From contig CAKOHK010000002.1 in the NCBI GenBank assembly GCA_934085595.1, forward strand, positions 85,014 to 149,013: 64,000 nucleotides of DNA, read 5' to 3'. The notes under the pieces were generated by a model that did no database searches, was not told the DNA's origin, and saw only the letters and a program-made list of their open reading frames with translations. Position numbers and translations under genes: made by a program. Position 1 is the stretch's first letter. Each line of letters begins with the position of its first letter. Source of the stretch: an uncultured Bacilli bacterium (lineage in GTDB: Bacteria; Bacillota_I; Bacilli_A; RF39; UBA660). Below, piece after piece: positions 17,503-25,542 of this stretch.

Positions 17503-17540
17503 AAACTATCAAGGAATAAAAATCTTTCTTGATAGTTTTA
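17503..17540 (+). terminator. Intrinsic terminator of the five-gene operon
   Basis: 11-bp stem AAACTATCAAG / CTTGATAGTTT (17503-17513 and 17528-17538) followed by a short T-rich stretch. Confidence 0.8.
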
Positions 17541-17614
17541 ATTTAAAATGATATTGCAAAATACCAAATAAATATGTAAAATAATGCTGAAAAGCAATCA
17601 AAATAGGAGTAATA

Positions 17615-18244
17615 ATGAATAATAATATAATAGAAACATTTTATCTAGAAACCCCATCATTAGAACGTAAAGATGAAATAATAGATTATATAAATGAGTT
17701 TATAGAATATAAATCAGATATTAATGGAATGGAAGCACTAGCTAGAATATTATATGGATATACATTTGAAGAATCATTAAATATGTGCTTAAATATGCAA
17801 TATGAAGAGTATGCTAAAATACATGGTAGATGTCAATATAAGACTTTCTTATTGATAAGAAAAAACGATAATAAAATAATCGGAACTATAAATATAAGAT
17901 GGAACTTATCAGAAGAAATGAAAAAGTTTGCAGGAAATATAGGTTACGCAATAAGACCCACAGAAAGAAGAAAAGGGTATAATAAGATTAATTTATATCT
18001 TGGACTAATCGAAGCAAAAAAAGTAGGATTGGATAGAGTAATGCTAGATTGCGAAGCAAAAAACTTAGCTTCAAGCAAAACGATGGAAGCATTAGGTGGT
18101 AAACTAGAAAGAACTGAAATTGATCCATCAGATGGAATATTAACAAGCGTATATTGGATTGATGTAGATGAATCACTTGAAAAATATAAAGATGAATATG
18201 CTAACTTTATAGATGAAATGTATTTTCATCAAATCATTAAATAA
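17615..18244 (+). CDS. GNAT-family N-acetyltransferase
   Basis: A 209-residue GNAT protein. The central strand KIIGTINIRWNL is followed by IGYAIRPTERRKGYNKINL, the acetyl-CoA-binding motif A (R/Q-x-x-G-x-G/Y type), and DCEAKNLASSKTMEALGGKL, the motif B helix seen in RimJ/RimL-like members. Such enzymes acetylate small amines or protein N-termini; the target here is unknown. It is preceded by a GGAG ribosome site and stands alone after the operon terminator. It marks the left edge of a stretch rich in accessory genes. Confidence 0.8.
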   Translation: MNNNIIETFYLETPSLERKDEIIDYINEFIEYKSDINGMEALARILYGYTFEESLNMCLNMQYEEYAKIHGRCQYKTFLLIRKNDNKIIGTINIRWNLSEEMKKFAGNIGYAIRPTERRKGYNKINLYLGLIEAKKVGLDRVMLDCEAKNLASSKTMEALGGKLERTEIDPSDGILTSVYWIDVDESLEKYKDEYANFIDEMYFHQIIK

Positions 18245-18371
18245 AGCTTAATTCTCTTAAAATTATTCTGATTTTGTTTTAGAATAAAGATATTCTATAA
18301 TTAAAGATAGAATTATAGGAATTCCACCTTTTTTATGGTATAATCTAATAAATATCTTTAAAGGAGATAAA

Positions 18372-18583
18372 AATAAGGGCAATAAAAACTTGCAAATAAC
18401 TAATCATGATTTTTTAATATATAAGGATTTGAACAATGATGTTAAGGCTAGGGTAATGTTAATAAATAACGTATTAATAATATATTAAATAGTGGCGAAC
18501 TCGATGAAAATAACACCGTCGGAAAAACTGACGTTGATATTTTTCTAAATGAAGCAAGAATGATAAAGAATGAAAGTGAATAA
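18372..18583 (+). pseudogene. Frameshifted remnant of a small gene
   Basis: Two frames join with one shift near 18480 to give a coherent stretch: KDLNNDVKARVMLINN, then NILNSGELDENNTVGKTDVD and LNEARMIKNESE, ending in TAA at 18581. A ribosome site and promoter lie just upstream but the start codon is missing. I do not recognise the family. Confidence 0.35.
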
Positions 18584-18584
18584 T

Positions 18585-18719
18585 ATGGACATGTATCAAA
18601 AAAGAAAAAAGAGACAGGAAATGAAAAGTAATGAAAATGAAGAAGAAATGCAAAACCAAATTAATATCAATTGGTTGATTACGATTTATTTAAGCCCTCT
18701 AACAAACCCTTATAAATAG
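18585..18719 (+). CDS. Short basic ORF, 44 residues
   Basis: ATG at 18585, stop TAG at 18717. The N-terminal half is very basic (YQKRKKRQ), followed by a Glu/Asn stretch and the tail INWLITIYLSPLTNPYK. The INW element also ends the KilA-N protein and occurs in the short ORF after RhuM, so it may be a real small gene of this island or a remnant. Ribosome site weak. Confidence 0.3.
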   Translation: MDMYQKRKKRQEMKSNENEEEMQNQININWLITIYLSPLTNPYK

Positions 18720-18890
18720 ATACTTTCCTTGATTTTAGATTTAGCACGATTTCGTCAAAAAAGATAAAATTACTAAAAATTGATGAAAATATTGTGATTT
18801 TAATGTTATTTATGATGAGAATTAGAAAGGTGATTACGACGTTGCAACCCCTATGTAATTTATATTAAAATAGTTAGTGGAGGTGAATAT

Positions 18891-19787
18891 ATGATAAATA
18901 AAACAATTGAAGTTCAAAATATAAAAGTTAATATAACAAGCATTAATGATAATGATTATATTTGCATTTCTGACTTCGGTAAATACAAAGAAGGAAAATC
19001 AAAAACTGATGACATTATAAGAAACTGGTTAAGAAATAGAATTACTTTAGAATTTTTAGGAACTTGGGAATCAATTTATAATCCAGATTTTAATTCCGTC
19101 GAATTCGACGGGTTTAGAAAAAGTGCAGGGCTTCACACATTTACATTAAGTGTTACTGAATGGTGTGAAAAAACAAATGCAATTGGTATATATTCTAAAC
19201 GTGGTAAGTACGGCGGAACTTATGCTCATAAAGATATTGCTTTTGAATTTGCTTCATCTATTAGTCCTGTATTTAAATTATATTTGATAAAAGAATTTGA
19301 AAGACTAAAGACATTAGAAAATGAAAATAGAGAATGGGATGTTAAAAGAATATTAACTAGAAATAATTATTTAATTCATACCGATGCAATTAAAAACTAT
19401 ATATTGCCTGATAATAACTACTATAAAGATAGCGAATGGTTAAAGTATGCTGAAGAGGCTGATATTCTAAATGTAGCGCTCTTTAATACAACGGCTAAAA
19501 AATGGAGAGAACTTAATCCTAGTTTAGCAAAGAATTCTAATGTTAGAGATTATGCTTCAATAAATGAATTAACAGTATTATCAAACTTAGAATCACATAA
19601 TGCTGAATTAATTAAAGAAGGAAAAAGTAAGGAAGAGAGATTTAAAATATTAAATGAAATTGCAAAGTATCAATTAGATATACTTAATAATGCTGAAAAG
19701 ATAAAATTATTAGGAAACAATAAAGAAGGTGAAAAAATGAGTGAAAATAATGGTATGGGGTTTAATAAAAGTGTAATCAACTGGTAA
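18891..19787 (+). CDS. KilA-N domain protein
   Basis: 298 residues, with GGAGG before the ATG. Residues about 10-140 form a KilA-N domain: YICISDFGKYK, then a WLRNRITLEFLGTWE segment, and the hallmark GGTYAHKDIAFEFASSISP followed by FKLYLIKEFERLK. KilA-N is a DNA-binding domain of phage and large DNA virus antirepressors and regulators. A helical region fills the rest, and the protein ends GFNKSVINW. It is typical of mobile or prophage-derived islands and lies beside another phage-type gene (RhuM). It probably regulates genes, but no target is visible. Confidence 0.88.
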   Translation: MINKTIEVQNIKVNITSINDNDYICISDFGKYKEGKSKTDDIIRNWLRNRITLEFLGTWESIYNPDFNSVEFDGFRKSAGLHTFTLSVTEWCEKTNAIGIYSKRGKYGGTYAHKDIAFEFASSISPVFKLYLIKEFERLKTLENENREWDVKRILTRNNYLIHTDAIKNYILPDNNYYKDSEWLKYAEEADILNVALFNTTAKKWRELNPSLAKNSNVRDYASINELTVLSNLESHNAELIKEGKSKEERFKILNEIAKYQLDILNNAEKIKLLGNNKEGEKMSENNGMGFNKSVINW

Positions 19788-19937
19788 GTAAGGAATTATG
19801 AAAAAACACACTTGAATACTTGAAAATAAAAGGAATTTTTACTAAATGCTTTTTACATTTTGGGGCATTTTTAATAAATTTTAATTTGAATTGATAAGTG
19901 TATGACTTATGAAAAACTAAAGGAAAGGAGATTATTA

Positions 19938-20942
19938 ATGGAAGATAATAAATTAATTATATATAAAAATAGTGAAGGTAAGATTATAGTAGATGCTATT
20001 TATAAAGATGAAACTTTATGGCTATCACAAAAAGGTATGTCAAAAGTTTTCGATGTTGGAGTACCAGCAATATCAAAACATTTAAAAAATATATTTGAAG
20101 AAAACGAATTAGATAAAAATTCAGTTGTTTCCAAAATGGAAATAACTGCACCTGACGGAAAAAATTATAATACTGAAGTTTATAGTCTTGATGCTATAAT
20201 TGCGGTTGGTTATAGAATTAATTCTAAAAAAGCAACAGAATTTAGAATATGGGCAACAAAAATACTAAAAGAATATATGACTAAGGGATTTGCTTTAAAT
20301 GATGAACGTTTTATAAATGGAAATAAATATGATACAAAATATTTTGATGAATTATTAGAACGTATCAAAACAATCAGAGTAAGTGAAAGAATGGCATACC
20401 AAAAAATCACTGATTTATTTATTGCAACAGCAACTGATTACAATCCTAAGTCAGAAGAAGCGTATACTTTCTTTAAAATAGTTCAAAATAAGTTGCATTT
20501 CGCTATAAGTGGACATACTGCTGCCGAATTAATATATAGTAGAGCAAACTCAGATAAAAAACATATGGGACTAACTAATTGGAAAAATTCTCCTGATGGT
20601 TTAATATATAAATATGATGTAGTTATTGCAAAAAATTATTTAAGCGAAGAAGAAATGAATAATTTAAAAGATTTAACAAATATGTTTTTAGTATTTGCTG
20701 AAGATGAAGCAAAACAAAGACATGTTATGACAATGAAGGATTGGATAAATGCAACTGATGATTTATTAAAGTTTAGAAGAAAAGAAATATTAAATAATAG
20801 TGGCAGTATATCTCATAAAGAAGCAGTAGAAAAAGCAGAAAAAGAATATGAAAAATTTAGAGTTATACAAGATCAAAAATATATTTCTTCAATGGATGAA
20901 TTTTATAATAAATATCTAAATGAAAATAAAGGTGATGAATAA
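19938..20942 (+). CDS. RhuM family protein
   Basis: I start it at ATG 19938, after AAAGGAAAGGAGA; an upstream in-frame start at 19902 precedes that site. At 334 residues it matches RhuM: WLSQKGMSKVFDVGVPAISKH near the N-terminus (a helix-turn-helix-like segment), NSVVSKMEITAPDGK, YSLDAIIAVGYRINSKKATEF and RIWATKILKEYMTKGF, then FFKIVQNKLHFAISGHTAAE and a late DWINATDDLL. RhuM was named from a Salmonella pathogenicity island, but its biochemical role is not settled; the family is common on mobile islands. The stop overlaps a 25-codon ORF by one base. Confidence 0.88.
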   Translation: MEDNKLIIYKNSEGKIIVDAIYKDETLWLSQKGMSKVFDVGVPAISKHLKNIFEENELDKNSVVSKMEITAPDGKNYNTEVYSLDAIIAVGYRINSKKATEFRIWATKILKEYMTKGFALNDERFINGNKYDTKYFDELLERIKTIRVSERMAYQKITDLFIATATDYNPKSEEAYTFFKIVQNKLHFAISGHTAAELIYSRANSDKKHMGLTNWKNSPDGLIYKYDVVIAKNYLSEEEMNNLKDLTNMFLVFAEDEAKQRHVMTMKDWINATDDLLKFRRKEILNNSGSISHKEAVEKAEKEYEKFRVIQDQKYISSMDEFYNKYLNENKGDE

Positions 20943-21019
20943 TGAATAACGAAAACAAAACAAATATAAACTGGTATAAACCGACTTATGGAAAACTTCC
21001 TATGAAGTCTTATAAATAA
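20942..21019 (+). CDS. Short ORF coupled to RhuM, 25 residues
   Basis: ATG at 20942 overlaps the RhuM stop (TAATG), and the ORF ends with TAA at 21017-21019. The product is Asn/Lys-rich and contains INWYKPTYGKLPMKSYK. The tight overlap suggests translation. Function unknown; see the note on the repeated INW element. Confidence 0.4.
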   Translation: MNNENKTNINWYKPTYGKLPMKSYK

Positions 21020-21119
21020 AGTCTTTTAGTCTTATTCCTTTTTACATTTTATAACTGGAAAATGATAGTTATTTTAAATAAAAAGAGTATAATAATATCG
21101 TAAATATGGAGGATTATAA

Positions 21120-21545
21120 ATGAAGGTTATTAGTATAAAAGAACCATTTGCAACATTGATTAGAAATGGTGATAAGAAAATTGAAACTAGAAGTTGGAAA
21201 ACAAATTATAGAGGAGAATTATTTATACATGCCAGTGGTAAAAATATAGCTAAGGAATTTTTGATTAATGACTATGTTGTTAGTTTAATTGATGGTTTAA
21301 ATATGAATTATGGAAATATAATTTGTCGAGGAAATTTGGTTGATTGTGTTTATATGGATGAAAAATTTTTAAATTCAATAAAGGAAGACGAAAAAGAGTT
21401 TAAGTTAGGATTATATGAATTAGGGCGATATGCTTGGATTTTTGAAAATGTTGAACCAATATATCCTATACCTGCAAAAGGTCAATTAAATATATGGAAT
21501 TATGATGGGAATTATGAGGTTATAAGTAATAAAAAATGCCGTTAG
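21120..21545 (+). CDS. ASCH domain protein
   Basis: 141 residues after a GGAGG site. The N-terminus MKVISIKEPFATLIRNGDKK followed by IETRSWKTNYRGELFIHAS is the classical ASCH opening (ISIKxPWAxLIxxGxKxxExR), and the domain closes with the AWIFENVEPI strand. ASCH is a PUA-like beta-barrel that binds RNA; some members hydrolyse N4-acetylcytidine or act as RNases. A specific activity cannot be chosen here. It sits alone between two promoters inside the accessory island. Confidence 0.85.
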   Translation: MKVISIKEPFATLIRNGDKKIETRSWKTNYRGELFIHASGKNIAKEFLINDYVVSLIDGLNMNYGNIICRGNLVDCVYMDEKFLNSIKEDEKEFKLGLYELGRYAWIFENVEPIYPIPAKGQLNIWNYDGNYEVISNKKCR

Positions 21546-21574
21546 TACGGTTAGCGTAGTTAGTGTAAAAATTT

Positions 21575-21603
21575 TTGACAAAATCATTGTTATGTGCTAG
21601 AAT
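21575..21603 (+). promoter_or_regulatory. Promoter of the GNAT-amidotransferase pair
   Basis: TTGACA at 21575-21580 and TAGAAT at 21598-21603, 17-bp spacer, with TGC directly before the -10 (extended -10). Confidence 0.75.
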
Positions 21604-21626
21604 ATTCATCGTTTTAGGGGGATTAT

Positions 21627-22217
21627 ATGATAATTTTAAAAAGGACTAGCACACAAGAAGAATTTAGCAATGGAGTGGAATCTTTGACATCAATATTTAT
21701 TGAAGAATATCCATATTATTCAACTTGGATTAATAGTCATATGAATCAATTTAAAAGAGGAGAAAAGCAAATTTTATCAATTAATGACGAAAACGAATTA
21801 CTTGGATATTTAATGATACATTTTTGTACCGATAAGATTGTAAAAATTAATGGTATCTATGTTTTTGAAAATAATAAAGGAAAAGGTATTGCTACATTGG
21901 CAATTAATGAATTAACTAAATTATTACAAAAAATGAATGTTCAGTTAATATTTGTTCAAACAAGACTAGATAATAATGCTGTTGTTCATTTATTTGATAA
22001 AACCGGCTATAATTTAATTGGAAAGAACTTTCATCCTGTAGAACTAAAAGATAATTGGGTTGCATGCAATAATGTTTCATCATTAGAGATAGATGAACAA
22101 AAAATTGCATTAGATTTGTATGATGGTTTTACTCCTCTTTCTGAACAAGAAGTTCAAGAATTAAGATATAAACATAAAGATGGGAATTTAGTATTAAAAA
22201 AGAAAATTAAGAAATAG
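21627..22217 (+). CDS. GNAT-family N-acetyltransferase
   Basis: 196 residues, with a GGGGG site before the ATG. The strand LLGYLMIHFCTDKIVKINGI leads into VFENNKGKGIATLAINELTK, the acetyl-CoA pyrophosphate-binding motif (x-x-x-G-K-G-I-A), and a VQTRLDNNAVVHLFDKTGYN helix typical of motif B. The last 45 residues extend past the core fold. Substrate unknown. The class I amidotransferase gene follows within about ten bases, so the pair is likely co-expressed. Confidence 0.8.
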   Translation: MIILKRTSTQEEFSNGVESLTSIFIEEYPYYSTWINSHMNQFKRGEKQILSINDENELLGYLMIHFCTDKIVKINGIYVFENNKGKGIATLAINELTKLLQKMNVQLIFVQTRLDNNAVVHLFDKTGYNLIGKNFHPVELKDNWVACNNVSSLEIDEQKIALDLYDGFTPLSEQEVQELRYKHKDGNLVLKKKIKK

Positions 22218-22226
22218 GTGATTAAT

Positions 22227-22940
22227 TTGAATAAGAAACCAATAATTGGAATCGTTGGAAAACCACAATGTGACGATGTTATCTGGAATAAAATATGCAT
22301 AAGCAATGAAATTAAAGATGCAGTCAATAAAAACGGAGGAATAGCTATCGGAATAATTCCTCAAAGTAGAATAAAACAAATAAAAGAAGGAAAAACTTTC
22401 TCATATCAATATTATTATTTAGATGAAAAATCGTTAAAAGATTTATTTTCAACTATTGATTTATGTGATGGTATTATTTTAGAGGGTGGAATTACAATTT
22501 GTGATTATGAGCAGGAAGTTGCTAAATATTGCATTAAAAACGATATTCCATTATTAGGAATATGCTGTGGATGTATTAATATGGCATTGGCAACTGGAGG
22601 AAGTATTTCGTTAGAAAACTATGACTATTTAAAAGAAAAACATTTTAGTCTATCAAATATGGAAATGCATGACGTTAATATTGATATGGATTCAAAATTA
22701 TATTCAATGATAAAAAAAGATAATTTTACTGTTAATAGCATCCATAAATGCAAAATAGATAATCCTGGAGAATATTCTATAAAAGGTTTTGCTGATGATA
22801 ATATTGTTGAATTACTTGAATTAGATGGCAAGGGATTTAATATTGGTGTTCAATGGCATCCAGAATTTATAACTGATAAAGATGAAGAAAATCAAATTTT
22901 TAAGGGATTTATTGATTATGTAAATAAAAAAAGTAATTAG
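22227..22940 (+). CDS. Class I glutamine amidotransferase-like hydrolase (peptidase C26)
   Basis: I choose the TTG at 22227, five bases after AGGTGA, giving 237 residues; a GTG at 22218 is possible but would lie within that site. The protein opens with KPIIGIVGKPQ, has a strand ending DGIILEGG, the nucleophile elbow LLGICCGCIN with the catalytic Cys, and the catalytic His/Glu in GVQWHPEF. This is the pattern of gamma-glutamyl-GABA hydrolases (PuuD) and related gamma-glutamyl hydrolases. It releases gamma-glutamyl groups or transfers amide nitrogen. The natural substrate is not evident, and the preceding acetyltransferase might act in the same pathway. Confidence 0.85.
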   Translation: MNKKPIIGIVGKPQCDDVIWNKICISNEIKDAVNKNGGIAIGIIPQSRIKQIKEGKTFSYQYYYLDEKSLKDLFSTIDLCDGIILEGGITICDYEQEVAKYCIKNDIPLLGICCGCINMALATGGSISLENYDYLKEKHFSLSNMEMHDVNIDMDSKLYSMIKKDNFTVNSIHKCKIDNPGEYSIKGFADDNIVELLELDGKGFNIGVQWHPEFITDKDEENQIFKGFIDYVNKKSN

Positions 22941-23030
22941 AAAATTCATTATTTTAGTTTTATATTTCGATATTAATCAATATGTCTATAACAATGATAT
23001 AGTTATCAGATAATAAAAAAACAAATTATA

Positions 23031-23056
23031 AAACAGGAGTAAAATCCTGTTTTTTC
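23031..23056 (+). terminator. Intrinsic terminator
   Basis: Stem AAACAGGA / TCCTGTTT (23031-23038 and 23045-23052) with a T-run. It follows the amidotransferase gene and lies just before the recombinase remnant. Confidence 0.85.
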
Positions 23057-23085
23057 ATGATATAATATTGAAAAAAGTTGAAACT

Positions 23086-24297
23086 ATGTCAAAATATAAA
23101 GTTGGTGCCTATATTGGATTATCTAGAGATGATAAATATAGTGAATCTGATAGTATAGAAAATCAAAGGATAATAATTGACCAATATATAAATGAACATT
23201 ATGATTTTGAAATTGTTGATTATTATATTGATAATGGTTTTAGTGGTGCTAATTTTGACAGACCTGAGTTTGTACAATTATGTTTTGATATAGCTAAAAA
23301 GAAAATTAACTGTGTTATTGTAAAAGATTTATCAAGATTTGGTAAAGATTCTGGATGGTGTAAGGTTTATTAAAGCGAATCGTTTCCAGAATATAACGTA
23401 AGATTTATTTCTATAAATGATAAGTTAGATAATTATGATAATCCCAATTTTACTGATGATTTAGGCTTTTCTTTATTAAATGTTGTATATGAACATTATG
23501 CGGTTGATATTTCTCAAAAAGTTTCAACAGTTAAACATATGCAACAAGAAAAGGGAGATTTTATTGGTGTTTCTGCTCCATATGGATATTTAAAAGATCC
23601 AAAAGATTGTCATAAATTTATTATAGATAAATATGCTACAAATATTGTTAAAAGAATATTTAATTTGACCTTGAAATGTAAAAGTAAATCGGAGATAGCT
23701 GATATATTAAATAAAGAAAGTGTATTACCGCCATCTAAATATAAATGTGAGGTAAAAGAAGTTACAAGTCAATATACTTATATATCTGATGAGTGGAATA
23801 ATGATATGGTTGCCAATATATTAAGGAATGAAACATATACAGGCAAACTTATTCAAGGAAGATTTAGAAAACCGGTAAGAAAAAGAAGTAAATTAGTTAG
23901 AGTAAACAAAGATGAATGGAAAGTTGTAGAAAATCATCACAAAGCAATTATTGACAAAGATACTTTTGATACGGTCCAAAATATAATCAATTTTGTTCCT
24001 GTTAGAGAACAAGAAGATGAATTATTATTATCTAAATTAGAATGCACTGAGTGTAAAAGTGGATTCTATAGAAAGAAATCAAAGAATTATTATTACTATG
24101 TTTGCAAATCAAAATATCGTAAGACAGGATGTAATATGCAATCAATAAGAAAAGATATACTAGAAAATATGGTTTTAATGTATATGAATGATAAATTTAA
24201 ACGAGATAAAAATAAATTAAACAAGGAAATAGTTGATAAATATATTAATGTAATTAAAATATATGATACAAATAAAGTAGAAGTAGTATATAAATAA
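23086..24297 (+). pseudogene. Large serine recombinase, interrupted
   Basis: The frame from 23086 (TTG at 23068 is an alternative) starts with VGAYIGLSRDD, the catalytic-serine box of resolvase-type recombinases, and has IVKDLSRFGKD. It then hits TAA at 23371-23373 and resumes in the same frame with FPEYNVRFISINDKLD and DISQKVSTVKHMQQEKGDF. A recombinase domain (APYGYLKDP, SEIADILN, ATG-free linker) and a zinc-ribbon with C-x2-C (ECTEC) and C-x7-C follow. Between SRFGKD and FPEYN the bases fit better in the +1 frame, so two small compensating indels rather than one nonsense change may be the cause. It is also shorter than intact TndX-type enzymes. It is the only mobility gene near the accessory island. 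Confidence 0.8.
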
Positions 24298-24359
24298 CAG
24301 AAAAAATGTTATAATTGGTTAGTAAAGTTTCTTTTTAAAGAAAAAAGGAGTGATAGTCT

Positions 24360-25235
24360 ATGAAGAATGAAGAAGAAGTTGTCAAAACGTGTATTAACTG
24401 GTATCCAGGCCACATGGCTAAAACAAAAAGAGAAATAAATGACATAATGCCATCTATAGATGTAGTACTTGAGATAATAGACGCAAGAATACCATTTAGT
24501 TCACATATACCAGATTTAGATAAATATACTAAAAGTAAAACAGTAATGTTAATATTTAATAAATATGATTTATGTGATAAAGAAGAAACAGAAAAATGGA
24601 TTAAATACTATGAATCCAAATCTTTTGTTGTGGTTCCATGTAATTCAAAAGATAATAACGATTATAAAAAGATACTAGTTAAAGTATCAGAATTAATGAA
24701 AGAAAAAAATATCAAAAGACATGAAAAAGGTTTATTGCCTAAAAAAGCAAAATGTTTAGTTGTAGGAGTACCAAATGTAGGTAAATCAACATTAATTAAT
24801 AGAATAGCAGGTAAGAAAATAGTAGATACAGCAAATAAACCAGGAGTAACTAAAAGACTTAATACAATAAGAGTAAATAATGATATAGACTTAGTAGATA
24901 CTCCGGGAATATTATGGCCTAAAATAGAAAGTGAAGATACAGCACTAAACCTTGCTAGTATGTCAATAATAAAAGAAGAAATAGTACCTATTACAGAAGT
25001 AGGAATACATATTTTATTGAAACTTAATAATTATAAAGAAATACTAAAAAAAGAATTTGATTTAGAAGAATATGATAATGATTATTTAGATGAATGCTTT
25101 ATTAAAATAGCTAAATCAAAAAGCATAGCTATAAGAAAAGACGATATAGACTATGAAAAGATAAGCTTATATATTTTAAATATGATTAAACAAGAAAAGA
25201 TAACTAATATTACATTCGATAGATTTAAAAATTAG
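24360..25235 (+). CDS. rbgA: Ribosome biogenesis GTPase RbgA/YlqF
   Basis: A 291-residue circularly permuted GTPase. The signature INWYPGHMAKTKREI is near the N-terminus. G motifs appear in the order G4 (FNKYDL, near residue 62), G1 (GVPNVGKST, near 137), then G3 (DTPG, near 181). A helical C-terminal domain (residues about 200-291) contacts the ribosome. RbgA promotes late assembly of the 50S subunit in Firmicutes. It has a -10 box (TATAAT, 24310-24315) and GGAG upstream. Codon use returns to that of the core genome, marking the end of the accessory island. Confidence 0.93.
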   Translation: MKNEEEVVKTCINWYPGHMAKTKREINDIMPSIDVVLEIIDARIPFSSHIPDLDKYTKSKTVMLIFNKYDLCDKEETEKWIKYYESKSFVVVPCNSKDNNDYKKILVKVSELMKEKNIKRHEKGLLPKKAKCLVVGVPNVGKSTLINRIAGKKIVDTANKPGVTKRLNTIRVNNDIDLVDTPGILWPKIESEDTALNLASMSIIKEEIVPITEVGIHILLKLNNYKEILKKEFDLEEYDNDYLDECFIKIAKSKSIAIRKDDIDYEKISLYILNMIKQEKITNITFDRFKN

Positions 25236-25263
25236 AAATAACAGCATATCTAAGGAGTGAAAA

Positions 25264-25542
25264 ATGAATATAAATATAGACTTTGATAAAATAAATAAAA
25301 TATATGGAATAGAAACACTAAATAATATAAAAGAAAATATTAATGAAGTGAATAAAAATATTAGTTATATGTACAAATTAGGATTTACTGACATAGAAGA
25401 TATATTTGAAAGAGAAACATTATTATTTATTTGCGATAATAAAGAGTTCAAGAATAAAATAGATAAATTAATAAGAAGACAAGGAGCAACATATGTAGAT
25501 GATATAGAAAACGATATATCCTTATTGGAGGAATTAGAATGA
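25264..25542 (+). CDS. Small helical protein preceding the mTERF-like gene
   Basis: 92 residues, all predicted helical, including INEVNKNISYMYKLGFTDIE and a basic KIDKLIRRQGATYVDD. It resembles one mTERF-type helical repeat (a lone ...YMYKLGFTDIEDIFERETLL block), and its stop overlaps the ATG of the mTERF-like gene by four bases. I infer a shared function. No catalytic motif. Confidence 0.6.
   Translation: MNINIDFDKINKIYGIETLNNIKENINEVNKNISYMYKLGFTDIEDIFERETLLFICDNKEFKNKIDKLIRRQGATYVDDIENDISLLEELE

Larger units (their letters stand above)
18245..18890 (+). other. 646-bp gap with gene debris
   Basis: The gap holds a TGG-TATAAT extended -10 box (18336-18344) and an AAAGGAG ribosome site (about 18359) that is not followed by any start codon. 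A broken frame and one short ORF follow (listed separately). The rest, 18720-18890, is AT-rich with no frame I can support. It reads as a decayed gene block at the edge of the accessory island. Confidence 0.5.
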
